A stretch of DNA of 64,000 nucleotides from Phaeobacter sp. 22II1-1F12B (lineage in GTDB: Bacteria > Pseudomonadota > Alphaproteobacteria > Rhodobacterales > Rhodobacteraceae): positions 1 to 64,000 of the forward strand of contig NZ_AQQP01000001.1 in the NCBI RefSeq assembly GCF_002210165.1. The letters are read 5' to 3'. The notes beneath the pieces are model-generated. The model saw only the letters and a list, made by a program, of their open reading frames with translations. It did no database searches and was not told the DNA's origin. The translations under genes were made by a program, and so were the position numbers. Shown piece after piece: positions 35,762 to 43,740 of the stretch (within the stretch, counting starts at the first letter, position 1; each line of letters begins with the position of its first letter).

Positions 35762-36364
35762 TCAGGCGAGGTTTGCTTCGGCGAATTCGTAATTTGCCAG
35801 TTTGTCGAGGAAGTTGGTCACGTAATCGGGGCGGCGGTTGCGGAAATCGACGTAGTAGCTGTGCTCCCAGACGTCGAGGCCAAGCAGCGCGGTACCTTCG
35901 CCGGTGGCCAGCGGGTTCACGCCGTTTGGCGTCTTGGTCACGGCCAGCGCGCCATCGGCCTTTTGAATCAGCCATGCCCAGCCGGAACCGAACTGGCCGG
36001 TGGCCGCCGTTTTGAAGGCGGACTTGAACTCATCGACGGAACCGAAGGAGTCGACCAGTTTCGCTTCGAGCGTGCCTGGGATGCCACCGCCATTGGGGGA
36101 CAGCGCGTTCCAGAAGTGAATGTGGTTCCAGTGCTGGCCGGCCTGGTTGAAGATACCGGCGCGCGCCTCGTCGCCATAGGTCAGCGCGACGATCTCTTCC
36201 AAAGTCTTGCCCTGAAGATCCGCGTTGGAATCGACAAAGCCGTTCAGCGCCGTGACATAGGCCTGGTGGTGCTTGTCGTGGTGAAGTTCGAGCGTTTCCT
36301 GGCTCATCCCGCGGTCAGCGAGAGCGGAATGGGCATAGGGGAGTGCGGGCAATTCAAAGGTCAT
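35762..36364 (-). CDS. sodB: Iron superoxide dismutase
   Basis: 200 aa. Family motifs FELPALPY at the N-terminus, ELHHDKHHQAYV with metal ligand H28, and DVWEHSYYVDFRNRRPDY near the C-terminus with the last Asp and His ligands. The bacterial Fe-SOD form is more likely than Mn-SOD from overall sequence, but the metal cannot be proven. There is no signal peptide, so it protects the cytoplasm. It is divergent from a SufR-like regulator with 90 bp between starts; the regulator is a good candidate controller. Confidence 0.94.
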   Translation of the reverse strand: MTFELPALPYAHSALADRGMSQETLELHHDKHHQAYVTALNGFVDSNADLQGKTLEEIVALTYGDEARAGIFNQAGQHWNHIHFWNALSPNGGGIPGTLEAKLVDSFGSVDEFKSAFKTAATGQFGSGWAWLIQKADGALAVTKTPNGVNPLATGEGTALLGLDVWEHSYYVDFRNRRPDYVTNFLDKLANYEFAEANLA

Positions 36365-36454
36365 CTCGGGTCTCCTTTCAAGGCCTGCGCTTGCGCGGCA
36401 CGGCCCTTTCGGTTATTAAAACAAGCAACGGCTTTGAAAAACATTGAGCGGAAT

Positions 36455-37117
36455 ATGTCAAGCTTTGACTTGGAAAAAGATACGTGGTCGCCCCGGGCAC
36501 CGTCGGAACGCCTGCTGATGACGCTCAAGATGCGCGGGGCGATGACTTCGGCGCAGATCGGCGCGGAGCTTGGCATCACCGGTGAGGCCGCCCGTCAGCA
36601 ATTGCTGCGGTTGATGGAGGACGGTCTGGTCGAGGAGGAACGGCGCAGTGCCGGGCGCGGGCGGCCCTCGGTCTACTGGCACCTGACCGACAAGGCGAAC
36701 ACGCGTTTCCCGGATACCCACGCGGCGCTGACCGTCGATATCCTGCGCAGCATCGAGCAGGTGCTGGGCGAAGAGGCGCTGAACAAGATCATTGCGGTGC
36801 GGGAACGGTCATCGCAGGGCCAGTATGAGGCGGCGATGTCGGACTGTGCCGGGCTGAAGCAGCGGGTCGCGAAACTGGCCGAGCTGCGCAATGCCGAAGG
36901 CTATATGGCCACCGCCAAGGAGGGCGAGGACGGGGCGATGCTGCTGATCGAAAACCATTGTCCGATCTGCGCCGCCGCAACCTTTTGCCAGGGCTTCTGC
37001 CGGGCCGAAAAGGATGTGTTCCAAGCGGTGCTCGGCAAGTCGGTCAGCATCGAGAGAACCGAACATATCGTCGGTGGGGGACGGCGCTGTACATATGTGA
37101 TCCGGGACGGCGCGTGA
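36455..37117 (+). CDS. SufR-like Fe-S-sensing HTH regulator
   Basis: 220 aa from the ATG at 36455. N-terminal winged helix (residues about 15-80; TSAQIGAELGITGEAARQQL). The C-terminal half has a cysteine cluster C169-x2-C172-x5-C178-x3-C182 and C212, as in SufR-type regulators that bind an Fe-S cluster. It probably senses oxidative or iron status and acts on the divergent sodB operon. The frame continues far upstream on paper, but that region codes for sodB and fdxA on the other strand. The ribosome site is weak (GAGCGGA). Confidence 0.82.
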   Translation: MSSFDLEKDTWSPRAPSERLLMTLKMRGAMTSAQIGAELGITGEAARQQLLRLMEDGLVEEERRSAGRGRPSVYWHLTDKANTRFPDTHAALTVDILRSIEQVLGEEALNKIIAVRERSSQGQYEAAMSDCAGLKQRVAKLAELRNAEGYMATAKEGEDGAMLLIENHCPICAAATFCQGFCRAEKDVFQAVLGKSVSIERTEHIVGGGRRCTYVIRDGA

Positions 37118-37155
37118 GTTAACCCGTTCGACTACCGGGGGTCGCTGGTGTTGGC

Positions 37156-38670
37156 CTATCGGAGGGTGTCGAGCGCGCGGGAAACCAGATCTTCGAATGC
37201 TCCGGTTGTGTCGAAACGAGTCCAAGAAATTTCCCCGACATCGCGTTTCGCTTGCTTTACGACGACCGAGGCATCGGCGTCGGAGGCATCATCCCGGCGG
37301 TCAGTGACGCGGCTAGCCAGAGTCTGTTGCGGCGCTTCGAGCCATACTCCCGTGAAAGCGACACCCGCACGAGCTGCCAATGATGCGACCGCCTCTCGTT
37401 CGGCTGGCGCCATGAAGGTTGCATCGAGGATGACGGACTGACCCGTGGCAAGAATGGTTTCGGCCCGCTCCAGAAGGCGGTCATAAACGGCCTGCGCTGA
37501 CGTGGCCGAATAGGCATCGTCGGGGAGATGTTCCAGCGGATCGACACCGGCCAGAGCCTTACGCTCAAGATCGCTGCGAATGTGCACCGCCCCGGGAAAG
37601 CGCCCGATCGCGGGGGCCAGACGCCGGGCCAATGTTGTCTTGCCGCTGCCTGAAAGCCCGCCCACCGCAATCAGGCGCGACGGGATATCCGCGAGCGCAC
37701 TGCCCGCATAGTCCATGTAGGATTGCGCGTCCTTGGTGGACTGACCCTCGTGATGGGCGGCGGCGTCCGTCTGGACATCCACCATCGCGCGAATACCGGC
37801 GCGGATGGCAAGGAACAGCGGCAGCGCGGCAAGCGAGCTGTCTTCTGCGCCACCCTGTTCGAAAAGCCATGCGTTCAGAACGACATTCGCGGCGCGGTGC
37901 AAATCGTGGTGCTGAAGGTCCATAACCAGAAAGGCGAGGTCGTAGAGGATGTCGCATGTGCCGAGCGTTTCATCAAATTCCAGCGCATCGAAAGGCACCG
38001 GTCGCCCGTCGATCAGCACGAGGTTGCGAAGATGCAGATCGCCGTGGCAGCGGCGCACGAAGCCCGCTGCGCTGCGTTCGGTCAACAGCGGCGCGATCCG
38101 ATCGAAAGCCTTTCTGGCGCGGGATGAAAACTGCGCCACGCGGGCGTCACCCAATTGCGCACCCATACCAGAAAAGGCGGTTTCGAGTTCTTCGATGATC
38201 TCGCCGATTAACTCCGCGCCATCTGCGTCACGTCGGGAAGATTGCGCATGATACCTCGCCACCGCGCGACCGAGGTCTTCGGCCAGCCGGTCCGTCATTT
38301 CGCCGCGCGCGACGACCTGCGAAAGCTCGGCCTCTATGGGGAAACGCCACATGCGCAGGACCCATTCGACTGGCTTCCCTTTTCCGCCAAGGCTCAGCCC
38401 GTTTTTGTCCAGCGTAACGGCAATGACGTCGCGATAGATCTCTGGCGCGGCGGGCTGGTTCAATTCCAGTTCACGCCGCAGCATTTGTTCGCGGATCTCG
38501 AGCGTCGAGAAATCCATGTAATCATAGCTGACTGCGCGCTTGATCTTTAGTGCCTCATCCCCGGAAAGAAAGATATGCGCACCGTGGGTTTCCACATGGT
38601 CGACCGACGCCCCACCGTGCTGCGCCGGGTTCATCAAGAAGTGGATAACCTCGTCCTGTTCGTCGGACAT
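37156..38670 (-). CDS. Two-domain protein: aminoglycoside-phosphotransferase-like kinase plus P-loop kinase
   Basis: 504 aa. Residues about 30-300 are an APH/choline-kinase-like domain with the catalytic loop HGDLHLRN and the metal-binding FDALEFDE region. Residues about 335-504 are a P-loop kinase with Walker A GLSGSGKTT and a polynucleotide-kinase/zeta-toxin-like fold. This fused layout is widespread in proteobacteria; the substrate is not known and antibiotic resistance should not be assumed. It is monocistronic and convergent with the regulator gene. Confidence 0.88.
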   Translation of the reverse strand: MSDEQDEVIHFLMNPAQHGGASVDHVETHGAHIFLSGDEALKIKRAVSYDYMDFSTLEIREQMLRRELELNQPAAPEIYRDVIAVTLDKNGLSLGGKGKPVEWVLRMWRFPIEAELSQVVARGEMTDRLAEDLGRAVARYHAQSSRRDADGAELIGEIIEELETAFSGMGAQLGDARVAQFSSRARKAFDRIAPLLTERSAAGFVRRCHGDLHLRNLVLIDGRPVPFDALEFDETLGTCDILYDLAFLVMDLQHHDLHRAANVVLNAWLFEQGGAEDSSLAALPLFLAIRAGIRAMVDVQTDAAAHHEGQSTKDAQSYMDYAGSALADIPSRLIAVGGLSGSGKTTLARRLAPAIGRFPGAVHIRSDLERKALAGVDPLEHLPDDAYSATSAQAVYDRLLERAETILATGQSVILDATFMAPAEREAVASLAARAGVAFTGVWLEAPQQTLASRVTDRRDDASDADASVVVKQAKRDVGEISWTRFDTTGAFEDLVSRALDTLR

Positions 38671-38772
38671 CTACGTGCCTTTCTCTACCCAGTCCTATCG
38701 CATCCGCCCCATGCCTTGGCGACGGATCAGCCAATTCGGGCCGCAGCCTAGTTGCCGCAAGGACAAGTTACG

Positions 38773-38786
38773 TTGACTTCGATCAA
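38773..38786 (+). promoter_or_regulatory. FNR/FnrL-type binding site
   Basis: TTGAC-TTCG-ATCAA fits the FNR-family consensus TTGAY-N4-RTCAA at every fixed position. It lies 63 bp upstream of the phasin-like ATG, a suitable place for oxygen-dependent control. Confidence 0.65.
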
Positions 38787-38849
38787 GGTAGAGATGCGGC
38801 GGATGCGCAGAATACGACAATCAATTCTTCAGATATCGGAGACCGAATC

Positions 38850-39152
38850 ATGGTGAATACCAAAGAAAAGGCACCCGCCGAAAAGGTGATCAAACTGCAC
38901 TGGGACTTTTCCAAGTGGAACGGCAGGGACTATCTGGAAACATGGCTGGACATCGGCAGCGAACTTCAGGATTTTGTGGCTGAACGCATCCGCGAAGACG
39001 TGCTGACCCAGCATCGTATTCTGCATTCACATACTCCGGGTGAGCTGAAGCATATCCAGGCCGAGTACGTGCAAAAGGCGATGGACGATTATGCCGCAAA
39101 GACCGGCAGGCTGGTGGAACTGGGCAACAAGCTGATGACCCCGCCGAACTGA
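38850..39152 (+). CDS. Phasin-like protein
   Basis: 100 aa, almost entirely helical. The block FVAERIREDVLTQHRIL, then TPGELKHIQAEYVQKAMDDY, matches the pattern of the phasin family (helix, 'sP.el..iQ..f...a..dY'). Phasins coat polyhydroxyalkanoate granules or act as stress-linked chaperones. It is shorter than classical PhaP. An FNR-type box stands 63 bp upstream. The ribosome site is GGAGACCG. The gene stands alone; no PHA synthase gene is nearby. Confidence 0.75.
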   Translation: MVNTKEKAPAEKVIKLHWDFSKWNGRDYLETWLDIGSELQDFVAERIREDVLTQHRILHSHTPGELKHIQAEYVQKAMDDYAAKTGRLVELGNKLMTPPN

Positions 39153-39291
39153 CGACAGGTCGTCACCGCTGGAAAGTATCTGCGGAACATCTAAAGCGAT
39201 GGCCCGGTAGGATATTCCATCTCGGATCTCGGAAAATCGTTCATATATGTAACAGGAAAATACGTCATTAACTGACACGAGACACCGACCG

Positions 39292-40218
39292 ATGAGTGAA
39301 GACCCGTACAAGGTTCTGGGTGTGGCCAAGACCGCAACGCAGGACGAAATCAAGAAAGCCTATCGCAAGCTTGCCAAGAAGCTGCACCCCGACCTGCATC
39401 CCGGCGACAGCGGCAAGCAGGCGGAATTTCAGGCGGTTTCGGCGGCCTATGATCTGCTTGGCGACCCGGAAAAACGCCGGAAGTTTGATGCGGGCGAGAT
39501 AGACGCCTCGGGGCAGGAACGTCCGGAGCGGAACTTCTACCACCAGTATGCCGGTGGGAATGAAGGCAGGCGCTATGATCCCGGCACCGGGCAGGAAGGG
39601 TTCGAAGACATGTCCGACCTGTTTTCGGACCTGTTCGGGCGGCGTGGGTCGGGCGGTTATCGACAGAGTTTTGATGCCCGCGGGCAAGATCTGCGCTATA
39701 ATCTTGAGGTCGATTTCCTGGATGTGGCCCGTGGCGGGAAACATGCGGTGACGATGCCCGACGGCAAAAGGCTCGACATATCGATCCCCAAGGGGCTGCG
39801 CGAAGGCCAGACCCTGAGGCTGCGTGGCAAGGGGGCGCCGGGACATGGCAAGGGACCGGCGGGCGATGCGCTGGTCACCATTTCGATTCGACCCCACCCG
39901 GTATTTCAGCGGGAAGGCGATGATATCGAGGTCGAACTGCCGATCAGCTTCGACGAAGCGGTTCTGGGCGCAAAGGTCGAGGTGCCGACGATTGACGGGC
40001 CGGTTTCCATGTCGATTCCCAAAGGCGCGTCCTCGGGCCGTCGGCTGCGGCTTAAGGGAAAAGGCATCGCCAAGAGCGGCGGCGGGGCGGGCGACCAGAT
40101 CGTGCGGCTGCGGATCGACATACCCAAGCATACCGATGCGCAAATGGAAGAGATCGCAAAGCGCTGGCGGGATCACGTGAATTTCGACCCGCGCGAGGAA
40201 CTGCGGAGGAAGACATGA
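39292..40218 (+). CDS. cbpA: CbpA-type J-domain co-chaperone
   Basis: 308 aa. J domain at residues 1-70 with the HPD motif at 32-34, a Gly/Tyr-rich linker (about 80-125) and two C-terminal substrate-binding beta domains, without the zinc finger of DnaJ. It therefore belongs with CbpA. It delivers unfolded proteins to DnaK. The next gene, which overlaps by 4 bp, encodes the CbpM-like modulator, which confirms the assignment. Confidence 0.9.
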   Translation: MSEDPYKVLGVAKTATQDEIKKAYRKLAKKLHPDLHPGDSGKQAEFQAVSAAYDLLGDPEKRRKFDAGEIDASGQERPERNFYHQYAGGNEGRRYDPGTGQEGFEDMSDLFSDLFGRRGSGGYRQSFDARGQDLRYNLEVDFLDVARGGKHAVTMPDGKRLDISIPKGLREGQTLRLRGKGAPGHGKGPAGDALVTISIRPHPVFQREGDDIEVELPISFDEAVLGAKVEVPTIDGPVSMSIPKGASSGRRLRLKGKGIAKSGGGAGDQIVRLRIDIPKHTDAQMEEIAKRWRDHVNFDPREELRRKT

Positions 40219-40565
40219 GCTATGACGAACGTACTGTCGTTGCCCGTATCCGGCGCCTGAGTCTCAGGGATCTGCGGATCTGGGTCGGGGAAGGCTGGGT
40301 GCGCCCCGCGCAGGGCGCCAGCGGCCCGGTATTCGATGAGTTGGACATCGCGCGAATCCGGCTGGTGTGCGATCTCCGCAAGGAGATGTCCTTGCCCACC
40401 GATGCGATCCCGGTCGTCCTGTCCTTGCTCGACAACCTTCACAGTGCAAGGCGGGAGTTGAAATGCCTTGCCGAAGCCGTTGAAAAACAGCCCGATGAAG
40501 TGCGGCGGGACATCGTTGCCGTCTATCGCGCGACGAGAGAGACGGAACCGGCGGGGGAAGCGTGA
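40215..40565 (+). CDS. cbpM: CbpM-like chaperone modulator
   Basis: 116 aa. MerR-like winged-helix fold (LSLRDLRIWVGEGWVRPAQ; about residues 15-60) followed by a helical tail (LLDNLHSARRELKCLAEAVE). In E. coli CbpM binds the J domain of CbpA and blocks its co-chaperone activity. Its ATG overlaps the stop of the J-domain gene (ATGA), so the two products are made together. Confidence 0.85.
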   Translation: MSYDERTVVARIRRLSLRDLRIWVGEGWVRPAQGASGPVFDELDIARIRLVCDLRKEMSLPTDAIPVVLSLLDNLHSARRELKCLAEAVEKQPDEVRRDIVAVYRATRETEPAGEA

Positions 40566-40569
40566 CCGT

Positions 40570-41616
40570 TTACTGGGAGTAACCCAAGAGCAGGTGACGC
40601 AGGCCCAGCGCCGCGCCAGCAAAGATTGACAGCAGCGTTGGCACGGCGGAATAGGCCAGCAGCGAGAATGCGGAAACGCCCTGCCCGATACTGCAGCCGA
40701 CCGCCAGTATTGCACCGCCGCCCATCAGCGCGGCCCCGACCATCTGGCGCTTAAGCTCGCGGGAGTCGTCGCAGGCTTCCCAGCGAAATTCACCGCGGAG
40801 GCAGGAGCCGATCCATGATCCGGCAAGCACCCCCGCGATGGACCCGACACCAAAGGTCAGCGGCGTGCCCGAGGCTGTCATGAGGAAGAGCGTGGTTTCT
40901 CCGATCGGCGCGGCAAAGGTATGGGTGCGGGGTATCTCGGCCGAAAAGCCATGAACAGCGACCCACTGCGTGCCAATCCAGCCCGACACCACGGCAAGGC
41001 CGACCACCGCGCCCCAGAACACGTGCCGGATGGTCAGGGGTTCCCATTGATGTGCAAAGGTCGCGGCAAGGATGATCGCGCCGATGGCGACGCCGGTGAT
41101 CCAGCGCGGGACGCCGGTAAGTGACTCGATTGCGAGCGACATGCTTTGCGGATCGGGGGCCATGTCGACCGGAAAGAGCGTGACACGCAGGGTCGCGAGC
41201 GGCCCGGACATAACGATATAGGCCGATATGCCCATCACCAGCACGATCATCAGGGAACGGAGGTCGCCACCGCCCAGACGTGCCAGTGCGCCGTAGCCAC
41301 AGTTGCCGCTGAGCGCCATGCCATAGCCAAAGGTCAGCCCGCCGAGGACCGCGCCAACCGGGTTCCAGGACAGGGCGACATAGGCAGTGTCTTCGGCGGC
41401 GATCAGGTTGAAATGCATGGCGAGATGGGCCGCGATCACGGCCGTGCCAATGGCGATCCCCCACATGCGCAGGCGTCGTTCGTCCCCGCCATAGAGCGCA
41501 TCCTCGATGGCGCCGAGCGTGCAGAATCGGCCGACACGCGCGGCCAGGCCAAGGGCGATACCACCCAATAGGCCGATCAGCGCAACAGCCTGCGCCTCGG
41601 ACAGATAGTCAAGCAT
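40570..41616 (-). CDS. YeeE/YedE (TsuA/SoxT-type) sulfur-compound transporter
   Basis: 348 aa from the ATG at 41616, with about nine membrane segments. Three conserved cysteines stand in the family motifs: C32 (GRFCTLGA), C106 (SGNCGYGA) and C308 (VGCSIGQG). YeeE/TsuA proteins carry thiosulfate or related sulfur across the inner membrane through such cysteines. It lies 40 bp downstream of soxR on the same strand, fitting the SoxT described in some sox clusters. The frame runs on to 41715, but that part shadows the end of soxR. A GC hairpin separates the two genes. Confidence 0.88.
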   Translation of the reverse strand: MLDYLSEAQAVALIGLLGGIALGLAARVGRFCTLGAIEDALYGGDERRLRMWGIAIGTAVIAAHLAMHFNLIAAEDTAYVALSWNPVGAVLGGLTFGYGMALSGNCGYGALARLGGGDLRSLMIVLVMGISAYIVMSGPLATLRVTLFPVDMAPDPQSMSLAIESLTGVPRWITGVAIGAIILAATFAHQWEPLTIRHVFWGAVVGLAVVSGWIGTQWVAVHGFSAEIPRTHTFAAPIGETTLFLMTASGTPLTFGVGSIAGVLAGSWIGSCLRGEFRWEACDDSRELKRQMVGAALMGGGAILAVGCSIGQGVSAFSLLAYSAVPTLLSIFAGAALGLRHLLLGYSQ

Positions 41617-41656
41617 TTCATCGTCCTGTGCCTTAACCGCGCGGCGGGCCGCGCGA

Positions 41657-42043
41657 TCACTCCTCCCGACAGAACAGGTCGTAGACAACTTCCATGATTT
41701 TGCGCGGCCGGTCATCTGTCAAGGCGTAGTAGATCGTCTTGCCCTCGCGGCGCGGCGTTACCAGGCCTTCGAGCCTGAGCCGCGACAGCTGTTGCGAGAC
41801 CGCCGCCTGTCGCGCCGACAACAGTTCTTCGAGTTCCATCACCGACTTTTCGCCCGAAACGAGGTGGCACAGGATCATCATCCGGCCCTCGTGTCCGATC
41901 GTCTTGAGGAAATTCGACGCGCGCGTGGCGTTGCGCATCATCCGATCCATTTCCTCGGGGCTAGTATCCGCGTCAAAGACCGGAAGGCGCGTGGCGACAG
42001 AATCGACGTCTTGATTTTCAGTATTGCCGCTTTCAAGCGTCAT
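41657..42043 (-). CDS. soxR: SoxR, ArsR-family repressor of the sox genes
   Basis: 128 aa. ArsR winged helix (LLSARQAAVSQQLSRLRLEG; about residues 75-95). The two cysteines C59 (MMILCHL) and C125 (YDLFCREE) sit where the persulfide-sensing cysteines of SqrR/BigR-type repressors are. It should release DNA when thiosulfate- or sulfide-derived persulfides oxidise these cysteines. Operators of the expected ATTC-N8-GAAT type occur before soxX and soxB, with a variant before soxV. Its start overlaps the end of the soxS remnant by 11 bp. Confidence 0.93.
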   Translation of the reverse strand: MTLESGNTENQDVDSVATRLPVFDADTSPEEMDRMMRNATRASNFLKTIGHEGRMMILCHLVSGEKSVMELEELLSARQAAVSQQLSRLRLEGLVTPRREGKTIYYALTDDRPRKIMEVVYDLFCREE

Positions 42044-42242
42044 CGTTCGTCCGTCCTGTTTCGCTCAAGGCCATGTGGTCGGTTATTAGCATAGGGCTCA
42101 ATGGGATGTGAAAAAAGTCCTTACCCGGATGGCAGGCGAACCGATTGATCCCGTCGCCGTCGAGAACGCGGGATTCGGCCCATCCGACACGCGGGGCCAC
42201 CGCCAAGACGGCGGCGAGGGATATTGGTTTTGCAATCTTCAC
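42033..42242 (-). pseudogene. soxS: Internally deleted soxS remnant (thioredoxin core missing)
   Basis: 69 codons from a GTG at 42242. It begins with a signal peptide (MKIAKPISLAAVLAVAPRVG, then WAE), then jumps to DGDGINRFACHPGKDFF, which resembles the C-terminal end of SoxS proteins as I remember it (DG..xxR..GYPGEDFFW). The central thioredoxin fold with its CxxC is absent; one Cys remains. The position, upstream of soxR on its strand and divergent from soxV, is where soxS stands in Paracoccus-type clusters. It reads as an in-frame internal deletion of about half the gene. The family assignment rests on short matches and location. Confidence 0.65.
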
Positions 42243-42276
42243 TTTGCCAGATTGACCCGGGGTTAAACAAAATCAT

Positions 42277-42292
42277 AATCTAATATTTGAAT
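42277..42292. promoter_or_regulatory. Imperfect SoxR operator between soxS remnant and soxV
   Basis: AATC-TAATATTT-GAAT has the ATTC-N8-GAAT layout with one mismatch, in an AT-rich stretch 25 bp before the soxV ATG and upstream of the soxS-soxR arm. A soxS-soxV intergenic SoxR site is known from other sox systems. Confidence 0.5.
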
Positions 42293-42317
42293 TTATCAAG
42301 ATGAGTGGTCGGTTCGG

Positions 42318-43058
42318 ATGCTGGATGTCACTTTTCTGGGCGCTTTGGTCGCGGGGCTGCTGTCCTTTGTGTCGCCCTGCATCCTGCCGATGGTGCCTTT
42401 CTACCTTGGCTACCTGGCAGGCACGGGTGTGCAGAACCTTGCGGATGACGGTGCCGTGCCAGCGGCGGTCCGGCGACGGGCGGTGTTGGCCTCGGCCCTG
42501 TTCGCGCTTGGCGTGATCACGATCTTTGTCGCGCTGGGGGCGTCGGCCTCATTCTTTGGCCAGATGGTGCGAGACTATTTCGATATCCTCAAATGGGCGG
42601 CTGCGGCGATCATCTTTGCCATGGGGCTGCATTTTCTGGGGGTGGTGAAAATCCCCCTGCTCTATCGAGAATGGCGTGCCGATGCGGGCGATGTTCAGAA
42701 CGTCAGCCTTGTGGGCGCCTATGTGATCGGTCTGGCCTTTGCCTTTGGCTGGACACCCTGTGTGGGTCCGGTTCTGGCCGCGATCCTGTTCACCGCCGCC
42801 GGAGAGGAATCCGCCCTGCGCGGCGGGTTTCTTTTGTTCATCTACGGGGTCGGAATGACCGCGCCATTCGTGGTCGCAGCGTTGTTTGTCGACCCCTTCA
42901 TGCGGTGGATGAAGCGATTCCGAAAGCATCTTGGACTGGTCGAAAAAGCCATGGGTGTGCTGCTCATCCTGTTCGCGGTGCTGATCGCAACGGATTCGGT
43001 AAACCTTATTGCGCAATGGATGCTGGAACACGTGCCGTGGTTCCAGAATGTGGGGTGA
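42318..43058 (+). CDS. soxV: SoxV, CcdA-type thiol-electron transporter
   Basis: 246 aa, six membrane helices. The two redox cysteines stand in the family motifs SPCILPMVPF (about residue 19) and WTPCVGPVLA (about residue 145). It passes electrons from cytoplasmic thioredoxin across the membrane to periplasmic SoxW, keeping the Sox carrier proteins reduced. It is the first gene of the plus-strand sox run. The ribosome site is weak. soxW follows 19 bp after the stop. Confidence 0.92.
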   Translation: MLDVTFLGALVAGLLSFVSPCILPMVPFYLGYLAGTGVQNLADDGAVPAAVRRRAVLASALFALGVITIFVALGASASFFGQMVRDYFDILKWAAAAIIFAMGLHFLGVVKIPLLYREWRADAGDVQNVSLVGAYVIGLAFAFGWTPCVGPVLAAILFTAAGEESALRGGFLLFIYGVGMTAPFVVAALFVDPFMRWMKRFRKHLGLVEKAMGVLLILFAVLIATDSVNLIAQWMLEHVPWFQNVG

Positions 43059-43077
43059 CCCCCCCCGGGAGGAAAAA

Positions 43078-43641
43078 ATGAAGCAATTATTGGGAACACT
43101 GGCTGTCGTATTGACGATGGCCGCGCCGGTTCATGCGACCGGGTTGGGCGATGACGGTCTGCACAAGGCACCGTGGATGCACGATACCTTCAGGGACCTG
43201 CGCGAAGACCTTGCCGAAGCGGAGGCGGAGGGTAAGCGGCTGATGCTGCTGATCGAGCAGCGGGGCTGCATTTATTGCAGCAAGATGCACGAGGAAGTCT
43301 TTGTGCAGCCCGAGATCGAGACCCTGCTGAACCACAGCTATTTCGTCATCCAGATCAATATGTTCGGCGATGTGGAAGTTACCGATTTCGATGGCACCGC
43401 GCTGCCCGAAAAAGAGATGGTGCGCCGCTGGGGGCTGCTGTTCACCCCGACGATGATCTTCATACAGGAAGACGTGCCCGAGGACGCGATGGCCACGCAG
43501 GCGGCGGCCGCCGTCATGCCGGGTGCCTTTGGCAAGCAGACCACCTTCGATCTCCTGAACTGGGTGCTGGAAAAAGGCTATGAGGGCGAGGAGCCATTTC
43601 AGAAATACCACGCCCGGAAGATCGAAGAGCGCGGCAACTGA
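43078..43641 (+). CDS. soxW: SoxW, periplasmic thioredoxin-like protein
   Basis: 187 aa from the ATG at 43078 (GGGAGGAAAAA before it). Signal peptide to about residue 20. The redox motif is C64-I-Y-C67 in QRGCIYC, and the cis-Pro region is LFTPTMIF. It accepts electrons from SoxV and reduces disulfides of the Sox system in the periplasm. With soxS deleted in this cluster, SoxW is the only intact periplasmic thioredoxin here and may serve both roles (inference). The name SoxW follows position after soxV. Confidence 0.85.
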   Translation: MKQLLGTLAVVLTMAAPVHATGLGDDGLHKAPWMHDTFRDLREDLAEAEAEGKRLMLLIEQRGCIYCSKMHEEVFVQPEIETLLNHSYFVIQINMFGDVEVTDFDGTALPEKEMVRRWGLLFTPTMIFIQEDVPEDAMATQAAAAVMPGAFGKQTTFDLLNWVLEKGYEGEEPFQKYHARKIEERGN

Positions 43642-43665
43642 TTCGAGAGCGAATCACATCGTAAT

Positions 43666-43681
43666 ATTCAAGTAGATGAAT
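43666..43681. promoter_or_regulatory. SoxR operator upstream of soxX
   Basis: ATTC-AAGTAGAT-GAAT is a perfect match to ATTC-N8-GAAT, the SqrR/SoxR-type motif as I recall it, 59 bp before the soxX ATG. A soxW-soxX intergenic site is known in other sox clusters. Confidence 0.7.
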
Positions 43682-43740
43682 TTGATGTTGCGTTCTGCGG
43701 CATATCGTTGCTAACGTGACGTTACAATTCGGGAGGAGAC

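Noticed and set aside
36422-36436. CAAGCAACGGCTTTG as a possible binding site between sodB and the SufR-like gene
   Set aside because: Only an imperfect inverted repeat and present once; it does not clearly match the SufR site I remember (CAAC-N6-GTTG).
35483-36454. Upstream extension of the SufR-like frame to more than 500 codons
   Set aside because: The extra part runs antisense through fdxA and sodB and has no family resemblance; the winged-helix N-terminus begins right after the ATG at 36455.
37156-38670. Antibiotic-resistance reading of the aminoglycoside-phosphotransferase-like domain
   Set aside because: The fusion to a P-loop kinase is a common housekeeping-type architecture in proteobacteria, and there is no mobile-element context.
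43641-43654. ATTC-GAGAGC-GAAT just before the soxX operator
   Set aside because: The spacer is 6, not 8; it may be chance or an accessory half-site, so it is not listed as an operator.
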